Origin: Candidatus Blautia intestinavium
GTDB taxonomy: Bacteria; Bacillota; Clostridia; Lachnospirales; Lachnospiraceae
Assembly (NCBI GenBank): GCA_019113745.1
Contig: DXGV01000016.1
Span: forward strand, 1-64,000
DNA: 64,000 bases
Reading direction: 5' to 3'
The translations under genes and the position numbers were made by a program. Positions 6,447-15,683 of the stretch are shown in pieces (positions within the stretch are counted from its first letter, which is position 1; each line of letters starts with the position of its first letter). The notes under the pieces were generated by a model. It had not been told where the DNA came from, did not search any database, and saw nothing but the letters and a program-made list of their open reading frames with translations.

Positions 6447-8154
6447 ATCTCCGGTAACGGTTAAAGCAGGAATAGATTTCCTGAATACGGGGCGCCGCAT
6501 AGCCGCAGGCGACAGGGGATCCGTCCGTAAGAAAAGAGAAGCCTCTGGTATTCAGTTCCCTGTCCAGTTTTCGGACGATTTCGGAAATGGTGAGTTTTCC
6601 GTCTGCCAGATGTTCCAGGGCATATTTTAAAAGCATACCAAGGGCGGCTGTCTGTTCTGCATCAATAACCTGCTCCAGATACCGGAGATCTACATCCTGT
6701 TTTCCGATAAGGAAACCGTCTTTTCCGTGAACTTTTACTTTCATTCTCTCTTCACGGCCGGATCGGCGGACGTGGCAGGAGGTGCCTGCTGTCATAACGC
6801 GATGGCTTTCGGGCTCTGCGTACGGTGGAACTCCGGAAGAAGCCAGGGGGTATTCCCGGCATAATTTTTTTGTGGATTCTGTGATATCTACAGGGCGGTA
6901 GCAGTCCATCTGGATGATCGTATCCGCAATATGGAAGAAGGCTCCAGAGCTTCCCGCCACCAGGATCGTAGAGATCCCGGATTTTTCATATAAATCCCGG
7001 GCGCGTTCCAGAAAAGGCGTAATGGGCTCTTTTTCTCTGGCAATCACTTTCTGCATAAAGGAGTCTCTTACCATAAAATTCGTGGCGGAGGTGTCTTCAT
7101 CCAGAAGAAAAACTCTGCTTCCAGCTTCCATTCCTTCCACAATTCCCGCCGCCTGGGAGGTGCTTCCGCTGGCGTCTTCTGTAGAGAAGCTGCGGGTGTC
7201 CTTTTTATTTGGAAGATCATTGATAAAAAGGGAGATATCCACGTCTTTGATGAAACGACCGTCCTCTGAACGGAGCTTCAGGGCAGAAGCGTCGGTAATG
7301 ACATATTCTCTCCCGTCGCCGGCAATGTGATTGTAGACGCCCAGCTCCAATGCATTTAAGAGCGTAGATTTTCCATGGTAGCCGCCGCCTACGATCAGAG
7401 TGATGCCCTGGGGAATTCCCATGCCGGATATTTTTCCGTGATGGGGAAGCTCCATGATAATCCTCAGAGAATCCGGAGACTGAAAAGGAACGGAATCCTT
7501 CATGGGAAGAGCGGAAACGCCGCTTTCTCTGGGGAGGACAGACCCGTCCGCCACAAAGGCGGCAAGCCGGAGATCCTTCAGGCGGCTGCGGATGTAAGCC
7601 TGATCCTCGGCAAGAAAAACAGCCTGTTCAAGAGAACGGGGATTCATATTTTTATAGAAGAAACTTTTTTCCACACAGACAGGAAGAAATTCAAACAGAA
7701 TTTTTTCAAGCTCCAGGGCGTTGATCGTCCGGCCGTTGGCCGGAAAGCCGATAAAGAAACGGGCAATAATCTCCGTTTCCGTAAGTTCGCAGGCTGTCCG
7801 GCGCAAAACTTCCTGTCCGCAGCGGCTTACAGAGATCAGTCCGCTTTTTCCGGATCCTTTTGCTTTGAAAGAAAAACGGTCAGTCTGCCGGCTGAACTGT
7901 CGCGTCAGGTAATCGCAGAGAGCTGTTCTGGTTACAGTATCCTTATAAAATGCGCCGGGGAAACCTGCATCCCGGAGAGAAATACGCAGGCTGATATGAG
8001 AAGGCGACGCAAAAGGATCGCCCTGCACATGATCGACGGATAAGATATAATGGTCAAAGCGATATGCGCCTCTCAGAGATTTATAAGCCGGATAGTTTTT
8101 TCTGTGGATAGAGCGGAGCATACGCTGAAGGTCGGATGAATTCTGCATAATCAA
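6445..8154 (-). CDS. ABC-class P-loop ATPase, COG3044 family
   Basis: A protein of about 569 residues belonging to the predicted ABC-class ATPase family (PF09818-like); its cellular role is not established. A Walker A variant, GGGYHGKSTLLNALE, sits near residue 250. VFLLDEDTSATNFMVRD gives a Walker B-like region, and the N-terminal third is family-specific. Two starts are possible: TTG at 8154, five bases after AAGGAGG, or ATG at 8148, eleven bases after it; spacing slightly favours TTG. It is a single gene, converging on metI. The product is sometimes mis-annotated as an isopentenyl-diphosphate isomerase; nothing here supports that. Confidence 0.8.
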   Translation of the reverse strand: MIMQNSSDLQRMLRSIHRKNYPAYKSLRGAYRFDHYILSVDHVQGDPFASPSHISLRISLRDAGFPGAFYKDTVTRTALCDYLTRQFSRQTDRFSFKAKGSGKSGLISVSRCGQEVLRRTACELTETEIIARFFIGFPANGRTINALELEKILFEFLPVCVEKSFFYKNMNPRSLEQAVFLAEDQAYIRSRLKDLRLAAFVADGSVLPRESGVSALPMKDSVPFQSPDSLRIIMELPHHGKISGMGIPQGITLIVGGGYHGKSTLLNALELGVYNHIAGDGREYVITDASALKLRSEDGRFIKDVDISLFINDLPNKKDTRSFSTEDASGSTSQAAGIVEGMEAGSRVFLLDEDTSATNFMVRDSFMQKVIAREKEPITPFLERARDLYEKSGISTILVAGSSGAFFHIADTIIQMDCYRPVDITESTKKLCREYPLASSGVPPYAEPESHRVMTAGTSCHVRRSGREERMKVKVHGKDGFLIGKQDVDLRYLEQVIDAEQTAALGMLLKYALEHLADGKLTISEIVRKLDRELNTRGFSFLTDGSPVACGYAAPRIQEIYSCFNRYRR

Positions 8155-8462
8155 AATGCCTCCTTGATGAATAATTTATACTTTTGATTTTAGGATATTT
8201 GGAAAAAAATAGCAATAATATATAACGGCCCTGCCCGGAGGCGTTTTTCCGGATTCTTTAAATTTTCCTTAAGGTTTGGGTTTACGGTGGAATTTTTCTG
8301 TTTTTTGCACTATAATGTTTCCAGTGAAATATGCCTGTGCCTGACGCTGAGCGTGATGCGGCCGTTTTTTGCCGTATACTCCGCAGAAACAGAGACATAT
8401 TAAGAAAGGACAGGATGATCCGTACAGAATGAAAGCCAAACAGGATGAAAGGTGGAATAAAT
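8155..8462. other. Intergenic region between divergent ATPase and M18 aminopeptidase genes
   Basis: 308 bases without a supported gene. On the plus strand a perfect TATAAT lies at 8311-8316 with a poor -35 (TGGAAT, 8288-8293, 17 bp spacing), plausible for the aminopeptidase. On the minus strand TATAAA with TTCCAA 18 bp upstream (around 8170-8200) could serve the ATPase gene. No repeat copy or riboswitch was seen. Confidence 0.4.
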
Positions 8463-9854
8463 ATGGAACGCAAAAATGCATGGCTCGATTACACAGAAAA
8501 AGATGAAAAAGAAATAGAACGGACAGCAAAGGATTACCGCTATTTCCTTAATGTTGGAAAAACAGAGCGGGAATGCGTGGAAGAGCTGGTAAAACAGGCG
8601 GAGGAAGCAGGATATGTTTCCCTGGAAAAGAAAGCGGCTTCCGGAGAAAAAATCCAGGCAGGAGATAAAATTTACGCTGTGGGCATGAAAAAAATCATGG
8701 CTCTTTTCCACATCGGCCAGGAACCGCTGGAAAACGGCATGAATATTCTGGGAGCTCACATTGACTCTCCACGTCTTGACGTGAAGCAGAACCCTCTTTA
8801 TGAGGATACAGATCTGGCGTATCTTGACACACATTATTACGGCGGGGTAAAGAAATATCAGTGGGTTGCCCTGCCGCTTGCCATTCACGGAGTGATCGTA
8901 AAAAAAGACGGAGAAACAGTGAAGGTTACGGTAGGCGAGGACGAGGAAGATCCGGTAGTTTATATTACAGACCTTCTGATCCATCTGGCGGGCAAACAGA
9001 TGGCAAAAAAAGCTTCTGAAGTTATCGAAGGAGAAAATCTGGATATCCTTATCGGCAGCAGACCGTTAAAAGACGTGGAGGATGATAATAAAAAAGAGGC
9101 GGTAAAAGCCAATATACTGAATATTTTAAAAGAAAAATACGGGGTAGAAGAGGAGGATTTCCTCTCTGCTGAACTGGAAATCGTACCGGCGGGAAAGGCG
9201 AGGGACTGCGGCCTGGACAGAAGTATGGTGGCGGGCTACGGACAGGACGACAGAGTCTGCGCCTATACCTCTTTTCTTGCGATGCTGGAGATGGATACGC
9301 CGAAGAGAACAAGCTGCTGCCTGCTTACAGATAAAGAAGAGATCGGAAGCGTAGGCGCTACAGGAATGCAGTCCAGATTTTTTGAGAACACAGTTGCAGA
9401 GCTTCTGGAAGGTATGGATTCCTATTCAGGGCTGGCGCTCAGAAGGGCGCTGAGCCGTTCCTGTATGCTGTCCTCTGACGTCAGCGCAGGATATGATCCG
9501 GCTTACGGTGAATTCTTTGAAAAGAAAAACAGCGCTTATCTTGGACGGGGGATCGTTCTGAATAAATTTACAGGAGCCAGAGGAAAATCAGGTTCCAATG
9601 ACGCCAACGCGGAATATGTGGCAAAGGTAAGAAAGATTTTTGACGACAATCATGTCGCTTTCCAGACGGCGGAGCTTGGCAAAGTTGACGTGGGAGGTGG
9701 CGGAACCATCGCCTATATCGCGGCGCTTTATGGAATGGAAGTTATTGACAGCGGCGTGGCTGTTTTAAGTATGCATTCCCCCTGGGAAGTAACCAGCAAA
9801 GCGGATATTTACGAGGCAAAAAAAGCTTACAAAGCCTTTCTTCAGGATGCGTAA
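8463..9854 (+). CDS. M18 family aminopeptidase
   Basis: A 463-residue cytosolic di-zinc aminopeptidase of the M18 (aminopeptidase I) family, which removes N-terminal residues from peptides. Conserved elements are NILGAHIDSPRLDV, the GYGQDDRVCAYTS segment, LLTDKEEIGSVG, and MHSPWEV near the C terminus, which hold the metal ligands. ATG 8463 is chosen because AAAGGTGG lies eight to ten bases upstream; an in-frame ATG at 8445 has no comparable site. It is monocistronic; a palindromic repeat follows at 9956-10004. Confidence 0.93.
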   Translation: MERKNAWLDYTEKDEKEIERTAKDYRYFLNVGKTERECVEELVKQAEEAGYVSLEKKAASGEKIQAGDKIYAVGMKKIMALFHIGQEPLENGMNILGAHIDSPRLDVKQNPLYEDTDLAYLDTHYYGGVKKYQWVALPLAIHGVIVKKDGETVKVTVGEDEEDPVVYITDLLIHLAGKQMAKKASEVIEGENLDILIGSRPLKDVEDDNKKEAVKANILNILKEKYGVEEEDFLSAELEIVPAGKARDCGLDRSMVAGYGQDDRVCAYTSFLAMLEMDTPKRTSCCLLTDKEEIGSVGATGMQSRFFENTVAELLEGMDSYSGLALRRALSRSCMLSSDVSAGYDPAYGEFFEKKNSAYLGRGIVLNKFTGARGKSGSNDANAEYVAKVRKIFDDNHVAFQTAELGKVDVGGGGTIAYIAALYGMEVIDSGVAVLSMHSPWEVTSKADIYEAKKAYKAFLQDA

Positions 9855-9955
9855 ATTTTTGAATCAATTTTCCGTTTGAAGTCGTTATATCAGTCAGACG
9901 GCATATAACTGTAAGAGAAAGTATTCCCCTCGTGTAAATCAGTATGCGGGGGGAA

Positions 9956-10004
9956 TAGCGTCAGTGTATAAGGGGAGCGTGTTACCCTTTGTACACTGAC
10001 GCTA
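9956..10004. repeat. Full palindromic copy of the dispersed repeat
   Basis: Arms 9956-9975 and 9985-10004 match as an inverted repeat at 18 of 20 positions. The nine-base loop AGCGTGTTA nearly equals the AGCGTGTTG in the loop at 3164-3216. It ends 15 bases before the start of the MacB-like ATPase gene and leaves its RBS (AAGGAG) just outside. Confidence 0.88.
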
Positions 10005-10019
10005 ATATAAGGAGAAAAA

Positions 10020-10733
10020 ATGGGCAGCACTTTGATCAAGGTAGAAGATTTATGCAAAGTATATAATCCGGGAGAAAATGAGGTACATGCGCTGGATCAT
10101 GTGAATCTGGAGATTCAGACAGGAGAATTTGTAGCTATTATCGGTCAGTCCGGTTCGGGAAAATCCACATTTATGAATATGCTGGGATGTCTGGACGTTC
10201 CTACGTCCGGCAAATATTATCTGAACGGAACAGACGTCTCAACAATGAGGGATAATGATTTGTCTGAAGTGAGGAACAGAGAAATCGGTTTTATTTTTCA
10301 GGGATTCAATCTGATCGCGAATCTGAACGCCATAGAAAATGTGGAGCTTCCCCTGATCTATCGCGGTATTGACAGGAAAACAAGGCATAAACTAGCCGTT
10401 GAATCTTTAAAAATGGTAGGACTGGAGAAGCGTATGCGCCACAAACCCAGCGAGATGTCCGGCGGACAGCAGCAGAGAGTCGCCATCGCAAGGGCAATCG
10501 CTGCAAAACCGCCGGTGATCCTGGCAGATGAGCCTACAGGAAATCTGGATTCCGCATCAAGTAAAGAAATTCTTGGGATTCTGAAAGATCTTCATAAATC
10601 AGGGCGCACAGTGATTTTGATCACCCACGATAACGGTATTGCCGCTCAGGCCAAAAGAGTGGTAAGAATTATGGACGGAAAGATTGAGTCGGATATGATA
10701 AATAAAAATTTTGACTCCATGGAGGACGCATGA
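10020..10733 (+). CDS. MacB/LolD-type ABC transporter ATP-binding protein
   Basis: A 237-residue ATPase of the LolD/MacB-type class. It has Walker [10 protein letters not shown], signature [16 protein letters not shown], Walker [14 protein letters not shown] and a His-switch ITHDN. It is the first gene of a three-gene efflux-type operon with an adaptor (10730) and an FtsX-like permease (12502), each overlapping the next. The ATG has AAGGAG five bases upstream. The exported substrate is unknown; such Gram-positive trios commonly relate to peptide or antibiotic defence. Confidence 0.93.
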   Translation: MGSTLIKVEDLCKVYNPGENEVHALDHVNLEIQTGEFVAIIGQSGSGKSTFMNMLGCLDVPTSGKYYLNGTDVSTMRDNDLSEVRNREIGFIFQGFNLIANLNAIENVELPLIYRGIDRKTRHKLAVESLKMVGLEKRMRHKPSEMSGGQQQRVAIARAIAAKPPVILADEPTGNLDSASSKEILGILKDLHKSGRTVILITHDNGIAAQAKRVVRIMDGKIESDMINKNFDSMEDA

Positions 10734-12502
10734 TGAAAAAGGGGAAGAAAAGACTTATTATTGGAATCGGCGTACTGGCGGCGGCAGCAGGAAGTATTGT
10801 CGTCCTGGGACAGCAGGCGCAGCAGGGACAGGTGACACCGCAGGTTGAGGTGGTGAAGGCTGTCAGAGGAGATATTCAGCAGACAGTGGAAGCCAGCGGC
10901 ACTGTGGTAAGCGAAGAAGAAAAAACATATTTTTCTCCGGCAAACGCCAAGGTACAGGAGGTTTCCGCTGAAGAGGGAAAAGTGGTAAAAGCCGGAACAA
11001 AGCTGGTGGAGTTTAATCTGAAGGATCTTCAGAGAGAAGAAAAGAAAGCGTCTATGAATCTAGAATCCGGAAAGCTGGATATGCAGAATACCATTAATAA
11101 ATCCAACAAAGCGGTACAGAAACAAAGAGACGCCCAGGGAAATGCGGCGGCGCTGAAGCAGCAGGTGGAAGACCAGAAAAATTACGTGGCCAGTCTGAAA
11201 GCGCAGATCGCCCAGGCGACTGCCGACGCGCAGGCGAGAGCGGCTCAGGAAGCGGCAAGGCAGGAGGCTGAAGCCCAGGCGGCAAAACAGGCGCAGCAGC
11301 AGGAAATCCAGAGACAGTATGCCGAGGCGATGACTGTTTATGAGAACGAGACGCTTCCTGCCTATCAGGCAAAGCTGAAAGAGCTGAACAGCCAGTCCAG
11401 TCAGGCACTTAGCAGCTATAATCAGGCGGAGAATACATATCAAATGGCTTTCCAGGTATGGACCGCCGATCCAAGTGACGAGAACACCGCCGCTCTTTCC
11501 CAGGCAGAAGAACTCAGAAGCGAGGCGCAGATCGAGCTTCAGAACGCTCAGACAGCATATGAAGACTATAAAAAAATGCAGCCTGCACCGCCGCAGCAGG
11601 AGGATTTTTCCTCTGATGTTCCCGGTACAGAATTTGTATCGGACGGGACGGAGCTGGCCGGCGGCGCTTCCGGAACAGAAGCCGGTTCTTCCGTCTCCAG
11701 TGTAACGGCAGATACTTCACAGTTGGAAGCCGCGCTGGAACAGGCCAGCAGCGACCTGGCAGAACTTCAGTCAGAACTGGCCTCCCAGGAGGCTGTTGCC
11801 GAAACAGATCCGGCTGCGGTAACTGAGGAAGAAAAAGAAAAAATGGAGATCAGCAACAATCTTTCCGAGCTTGACCAGATGTCCGCACGGGAATTAGTGG
11901 AAGAGGCAAAAAAAGGGATTTCTGCAGATTTCAACGGCGTTATTTCCGGCGTTTCTGTAGTGGAGGGAGCCACTGTCACACAGGGGACCGAGCTGTTCAC
12001 CCTGCAGAATACAGACCGCGTAGATGTGGACGTGAATGTTTCCAAATATGATTACGATAAAATTGAGAAGAACCAGAAAGCGGAAATCACTCTGGCCGGA
12101 GAAATCTACCAGGGAACTGTGCGGGAGATCAGTCACATAGCAGCTCAGAATGAAAAAGGCGCCACTCAGATTCCCGTAAAGGTGAAAATTGATAACCCGG
12201 ATGAAAATGTTTTTCTCGGCGTGGACGCAAAAGTAACGATCCAGGCAAAAAAAGCAGAGGATGTAATTATGCTTCCGGCAGAGGTAGTCAATATCGGAAA
12301 AGAAGGTTCTTTCTGCTATGTGCTGGAAGACGGTGTGATTGCAAGGAAAAATGTTGCCACAGGCCTCAGCTCTGACGACTATACAGAGATTCTTTCCGGC
12401 ATCGGCGAGGGAGAGACTGTGATCAGAGATCTTGGAACACTGCAGGAGGGAATGCAGGCCCAGGGAGCGGATACCGGGGAAGAAACAGGAGAGGACGCCT
12501 GA
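10730..12502 (+). CDS. MacA-like membrane-fusion/adaptor protein
   Basis: A 590-residue HlyD/MacA-family adaptor anchored by one N-terminal helix (about residues 9-27). Residues 35-95 hold the first barrel-sandwich half (VEASGTVVSEEEK, VSAEEGKVVKAGTKL). Residues about 95-390 are a very long Ala/Gln/Glu-rich coiled coil broken by a Pro/Ser/Gly-rich patch. The second lipoyl half (GVISGVSVVEGATVTQG) and beta-barrel domains follow. It is longer than a usual MacA because of the coiled coil. The start may be ATG 10730 or 10733; the first overlaps the ATPase stop. Confidence 0.88.
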   Translation: MMKKGKKRLIIGIGVLAAAAGSIVVLGQQAQQGQVTPQVEVVKAVRGDIQQTVEASGTVVSEEEKTYFSPANAKVQEVSAEEGKVVKAGTKLVEFNLKDLQREEKKASMNLESGKLDMQNTINKSNKAVQKQRDAQGNAAALKQQVEDQKNYVASLKAQIAQATADAQARAAQEAARQEAEAQAAKQAQQQEIQRQYAEAMTVYENETLPAYQAKLKELNSQSSQALSSYNQAENTYQMAFQVWTADPSDENTAALSQAEELRSEAQIELQNAQTAYEDYKKMQPAPPQQEDFSSDVPGTEFVSDGTELAGGASGTEAGSSVSSVTADTSQLEAALEQASSDLAELQSELASQEAVAETDPAAVTEEEKEKMEISNNLSELDQMSARELVEEAKKGISADFNGVISGVSVVEGATVTQGTELFTLQNTDRVDVDVNVSKYDYDKIEKNQKAEITLAGEIYQGTVREISHIAAQNEKGATQIPVKVKIDNPDENVFLGVDAKVTIQAKKAEDVIMLPAEVVNIGKEGSFCYVLEDGVIARKNVATGLSSDDYTEILSGIGEGETVIRDLGTLQEGMQAQGADTGEETGEDA

Positions 12503-13734
12503 TGAACGGATTCGGTGAATATATAAAAATGGCTGTTCAGAATATCCGGGCAAATAAGGGGCGTTCTTTTTTGACAATGCTTGGGATCATTATTGGAATC
12601 GCATCTGTGATCGCCATCGTTTCAATCGGCGAAGGAACAAAAAACCAGATGAACAGCGAAATCAGCGATATCGGAGGCGGACAGATCTATATAAGCTGCA
12701 GCTCGGACGCCATGTCAGAGGAGGAGTGGATCCTGCCCGAGGATGTGGAAGCCGTCCGGGAGCTGGAAAATGTCGAGGGCGTCAGTATCTCTGAGAGCTA
12801 TGACGGCGAGACTGTCACCGGCAAGGGTACCTTCAGCCTCATGGTGACGGCAGAGGGGCCGGACGCAAAGATGATCAATAATGCCAGTATGAAATATGGA
12901 AATTATTTCGGGGAGCAGGAGCTGGAGGAAGCGAAAAATGTCTGTGTGATTTCAGATACAGACGCCAGAAGACTCTTTGGGACAGATGATGTAGTCGGCA
13001 TGAGTCTGGATATTACCTGCTATGATATGACGAAAAGCTTCCGGATCATGGGAGTTACTACGCAGAAGGAAAACGGTACTTTTGTCAGCTATACTTATGA
13101 TGGAATGCCCGTATCAGTGAGCATCCCGTATACGGCTATGAATGAGCTGGTTGGAAATATGGACTTCTTTTACTCCATGACTGTGCAGGCTGACACCAGA
13201 GTGGATTCTCAGACCGTAGCGGATCAGATTATTCATCTTCTGGAAAAAAGACACCAGAGCGCAGGAGAGGATTATTTCCAGGTGGAGAATTTTCAGGATG
13301 TAATGAAAACCCTGAATCAGATGCTGGGAATGGTAACTGCTTTTATCTCTTTTGTAGCGGGGATTTCTCTTCTTGTAGGAGGAATCGGCGTTATGAACAT
13401 TATGCTGGTCTCTGTCACAGAACGCACCAGAGAAATTGGAATCCGTAAAGCTCTGGGAGCGAAAACATCGTCCATTATGCTGCAGTTTCTGGCAGAAGCC
13501 GCTATTCTTACGGTAATCGGAGGAATTATCGGCATTATTCTTGGAATTGCAGGCGCTTATGGCATCTGCAGCGTGATCAGCGCCGGAATGGGAATGGCGA
13601 TTTCCCCGGGGATCACCCTTCCTGTCATTTTAGTAGCTACGCTTTTTTCCTGCGCGGTAGGGGTGTTTTTCGGTATTTATCCCGCCAGAAAGGCGGCGAA
13701 GCTCAGTCCTATTGAGGCGCTGAGAAGAAACTGA
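12502..13734 (+). CDS. MacB-like ABC transporter permease (FtsX family)
   Basis: A 410-residue permease with one N-terminal helix, a large extracytoplasmic MacB_PCD domain (about residues 45-270) and three C-terminal helices (FtsX domain). GGIGVMNIMLVSVTERTREI and GIRKALGAKTSSIMLQFLAE are diagnostic. It overlaps the adaptor stop by one base, completing a tripartite mechanotransmission-type transporter. No cognate two-component system is adjacent. Confidence 0.93.
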   Translation: MNGFGEYIKMAVQNIRANKGRSFLTMLGIIIGIASVIAIVSIGEGTKNQMNSEISDIGGGQIYISCSSDAMSEEEWILPEDVEAVRELENVEGVSISESYDGETVTGKGTFSLMVTAEGPDAKMINNASMKYGNYFGEQELEEAKNVCVISDTDARRLFGTDDVVGMSLDITCYDMTKSFRIMGVTTQKENGTFVSYTYDGMPVSVSIPYTAMNELVGNMDFFYSMTVQADTRVDSQTVADQIIHLLEKRHQSAGEDYFQVENFQDVMKTLNQMLGMVTAFISFVAGISLLVGGIGVMNIMLVSVTERTREIGIRKALGAKTSSIMLQFLAEAAILTVIGGIIGIILGIAGAYGICSVISAGMGMAISPGITLPVILVATLFSCAVGVFFGIYPARKAAKLSPIEALRRN

Positions 13735-13882
13735 AGTTTCTGTTTCACATTTTTTTCTCATTCTCATCACGAAGAGATCACATGTCCTGTCTATAGTGTT
13801 TTTTGTAAACGAAATAGCTGAAATTCCAAAATGAATGGAACGGAAGCTGAAGGAAATAAAAGCAGAAAGGATATGATCACTT

Positions 13883-14752
13883 ATGAAACGGAGATATGCA
13901 GCAATGGTTCTGGGGCTCGCCCTTACGCTCGGTTCAGTGAATTTTGCATATGCCGCCGGGGATGCTTCAGCAGCGGCAGAGAAGACTACAGAGGCTACAA
14001 CTGCGAAAGAAGACGCTTCGGAAGATACGGATGCAGAACAGGCAAAAGAAGATGAAATTTATGGAGAAGTTACGGAGGTCGGCAAGGACAGTATTACGAT
14101 CAATACTGGAACGCTGAAAGAGGACGCTTTAAACGATAACGGGGCGGCGTCTTCAGAAAAATCTTCCGACAGCGCGTCAGAAGAGGACAAGGATACCGCA
14201 GATACAGACAGCACAGCATCAGAAGACACAGATACCGCGAAGACAGACAGTACGGAAACAGAAAATGCAGATACTGCGGCGTCTATCCTTGATCTGACAG
14301 GAAAGTCCCAGACAGTGACTTTGACAGATACTACCGTTTATGATCGGGAAAAGGCTCCTGCGTCAGCAGAGGACACACAAATAGGAACATCCACTGACGA
14401 GAAAGCTCAGAAGGATACATCTGAAGACACAGCTGCAGCTACGGAGTCTGAGGATAAGGAAACTGCGTCGGACAGCAAAGACGGAGCGGATCAGCAGGAT
14501 AAAAGTGCCTCGGATGCGGAGCAGAAAACTGAGACAGAGAGTATAAAACTTGACGATATCAAGGTTGGCGATGTTATAAAAATTATGCTGGACGAGGACG
14601 GAAACGCGGAGACAGTAACCGTGATGAATAATAGTTCCGGCGATACGGAGAAGACTGCGGCGGCTTCGTCAGACAGCAGCGCAGGCTCCGACGACGCATC
14701 AGACAGCACGGCTTCTGACGATACATCAGACAGCACAGCTTCGGAAAAATAA
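13883..14752 (+). CDS. Secreted low-complexity acidic protein
   Basis: 289 residues: a signal peptide (MKRRYAAMVLGLALTLGSVN, cleavage after YAA), then two beta-rich pieces interrupted by Ser/Asp/Thr/Glu repeats. EIYGEVTEVGKDSITINTG, then SQTVTLTDTTVYDREK, then DIKVGDVIKIMLDEDGNAE read like parts of one small OB-like (DUF5666-like) fold split by disordered insertions; that assignment is tentative. The tail is (S/D/T/A)n with no sorting signal. It lies 148 bases after the MacB-like permease and may belong to that locus. The AAAGGA site is 13 bases upstream of ATG, a long spacing. Confidence 0.7.
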   Translation: MKRRYAAMVLGLALTLGSVNFAYAAGDASAAAEKTTEATTAKEDASEDTDAEQAKEDEIYGEVTEVGKDSITINTGTLKEDALNDNGAASSEKSSDSASEEDKDTADTDSTASEDTDTAKTDSTETENADTAASILDLTGKSQTVTLTDTTVYDREKAPASAEDTQIGTSTDEKAQKDTSEDTAAATESEDKETASDSKDGADQQDKSASDAEQKTETESIKLDDIKVGDVIKIMLDEDGNAETVTVMNNSSGDTEKTAAASSDSSAGSDDASDSTASDDTSDSTASEK

Positions 14753-14761
14753 TATATATGG

Positions 14762-14791
14762 AGAGAAGCGTGAAAAGCGCTTCTCTTTTTT
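14762..14791 (+). terminator. Terminator after the low-complexity protein gene
   Basis: AGAGAAGCG (14762-14770) pairs with CGCTTCTCT (14778-14786), followed by T5. Confidence 0.9.
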
Positions 14792-14871
14792 GAAAATATT
14801 TTAAAAAACATGTTGACAAAAACATAAATATAAAGTAAAATACATTTTGTTGCGAAGGTAATCGCAAGGAT

Positions 14872-14945
14872 GTGCGTTTAGCTCAGCTGGATAGAGCGTT
14901 TGGCTACGGACCAAAAGGTCGGGGGTTCGAATCCTCTAACGCACG
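14872..14945 (+). tRNA. tRNA-Arg (ACG)
   Basis: The acceptor GTGCGTT (14872-14878) pairs with AACGCAC (14938-14944) and the discriminator is G. The anticodon loop CTACGGA contains ACG. It is a solitary tRNA at the edge of an accessory-looking stretch; tRNA-Arg genes are common integration targets, and a near copy of its last 13 bases lies at 15044-15056. Confidence 0.95.
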
Positions 14946-14994
14946 CTTCAGACGAAAGGAACCAGGGTTTTTACCCTGGTTCTTTTTCGTCTGA
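14946..14994. terminator. Long hairpin/terminator after tRNA-Arg
   Basis: The inner stem GAACCAGGG/CCCTGGTTC (14959-14982) is followed by T5. The outer strands CTTCAGACGAAA and TTTCGTCTGAAG extend it, so the whole 49-bp segment is a near-perfect inverted repeat and could terminate in both directions. Confidence 0.85.
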
Positions 14995-15043
14995 AGAGCG
15001 GATCGGAGTCGGTTGCTAAACGCGTGCCACAGGCACGCAGCAA

Positions 15044-15056
15044 CCTTTAACGCACG
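15044..15056 (+). repeat. Near copy of the tRNA-Arg 3' end (possible att remnant)
   Basis: CCTTTAACGCACG matches CCTCTAACGCACG of the tRNA (14933-14945) at 12 of 13 positions. No integrase gene is present in the window. The surrounding 15057-15239 shows no gene. Confidence 0.35.
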
Positions 15057-15239
15057 AATTATGCAAATGAAAATTCGTACAAGAGAGAGTGCAAGCAAAG
15101 AAATTCTGATCCATGAAAAATAAAATTCTTAAAGTCTAAGGTTACTGACGAAAACCCAGTTCTTTCATTGTTCTTTTTTCAATGTGACGAGTGTGGCATT
15201 TCTGGCGTTCAATTTCTGTACGGATTTTCTTTTGCTATA

Positions 15240-15296
15240 TTGACACATACAGACTACTGTGATAGTATATAATTACAAACAGACTATTGCAATAGT
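15240..15296 (+). promoter_or_regulatory. Promoter and twin BlaI-type operators
   Basis: TTGACA (15240-15245) and TAGTAT (15263-15268) are 17 bp apart. Two dyads overlap and follow it: ACTACTGTGATAGT (15253-15266) and the perfect palindrome ACTATTGCAATAGT (15283-15296), 30 bp centre to centre. They resemble BlaI/MecI operators, so the downstream repressor probably represses its own transcription here. Confidence 0.75.
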
Positions 15297-15312
15297 ACAG
15301 GGGCGAAACAAA

Positions 15313-15672
15313 ATGGAAATTAAATTATTTGATTCAGAATTAAAGGTGATGGAGGTTTTATGGAAGGAGGGCGATCTGTCGGCAAAAGATATTTCTCAAA
15401 TACTGGGAGATAAAATCGGCTGGAATAAAAATACAACATATACAGTAATAAAAAAATGTATTGCAAAAGGAGCTATTGAGCGTTACGGAAACAATTATAT
15501 GTGTAAACCGCTGATCAGTAAGGAAGAAGTGGAAGATTATGAGACAAAAGAATTAATTGATAAAGTTTTTGAAGGATCCAGAATAAAATTATTTGCTTCA
15601 TTTTTAAACAGAGGGGTTCTGTCTGATGAAGAGCGGGCCCAGATAAAGAAAATGATAGATGAAAATGAATGA
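15313..15672 (+). CDS. BlaI/MecI/CopY family transcriptional repressor
   Basis: 119 residues with the BlaI winged-helix fold: the N-terminal FDSELKVMEVLWKEGDLSAK and the WNKNTTYTVIKKCIAKGAIE recognition region are typical, and an acidic dimerisation tail follows. Such repressors bind paired dyads and are cleaved after signalling by a BlaR1-type protease. ATG 15313 is chosen because homologues begin at this point and the operators lie just upstream; an in-frame start at 15259 would place codons in the operator. It is the first gene of a two-gene operon. Confidence 0.92.
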   Translation: MEIKLFDSELKVMEVLWKEGDLSAKDISQILGDKIGWNKNTTYTVIKKCIAKGAIERYGNNYMCKPLISKEEVEDYETKELIDKVFEGSRIKLFASFLNRGVLSDEERAQIKKMIDENE

Positions 15673-15683
15673 GGTGATGGCTA

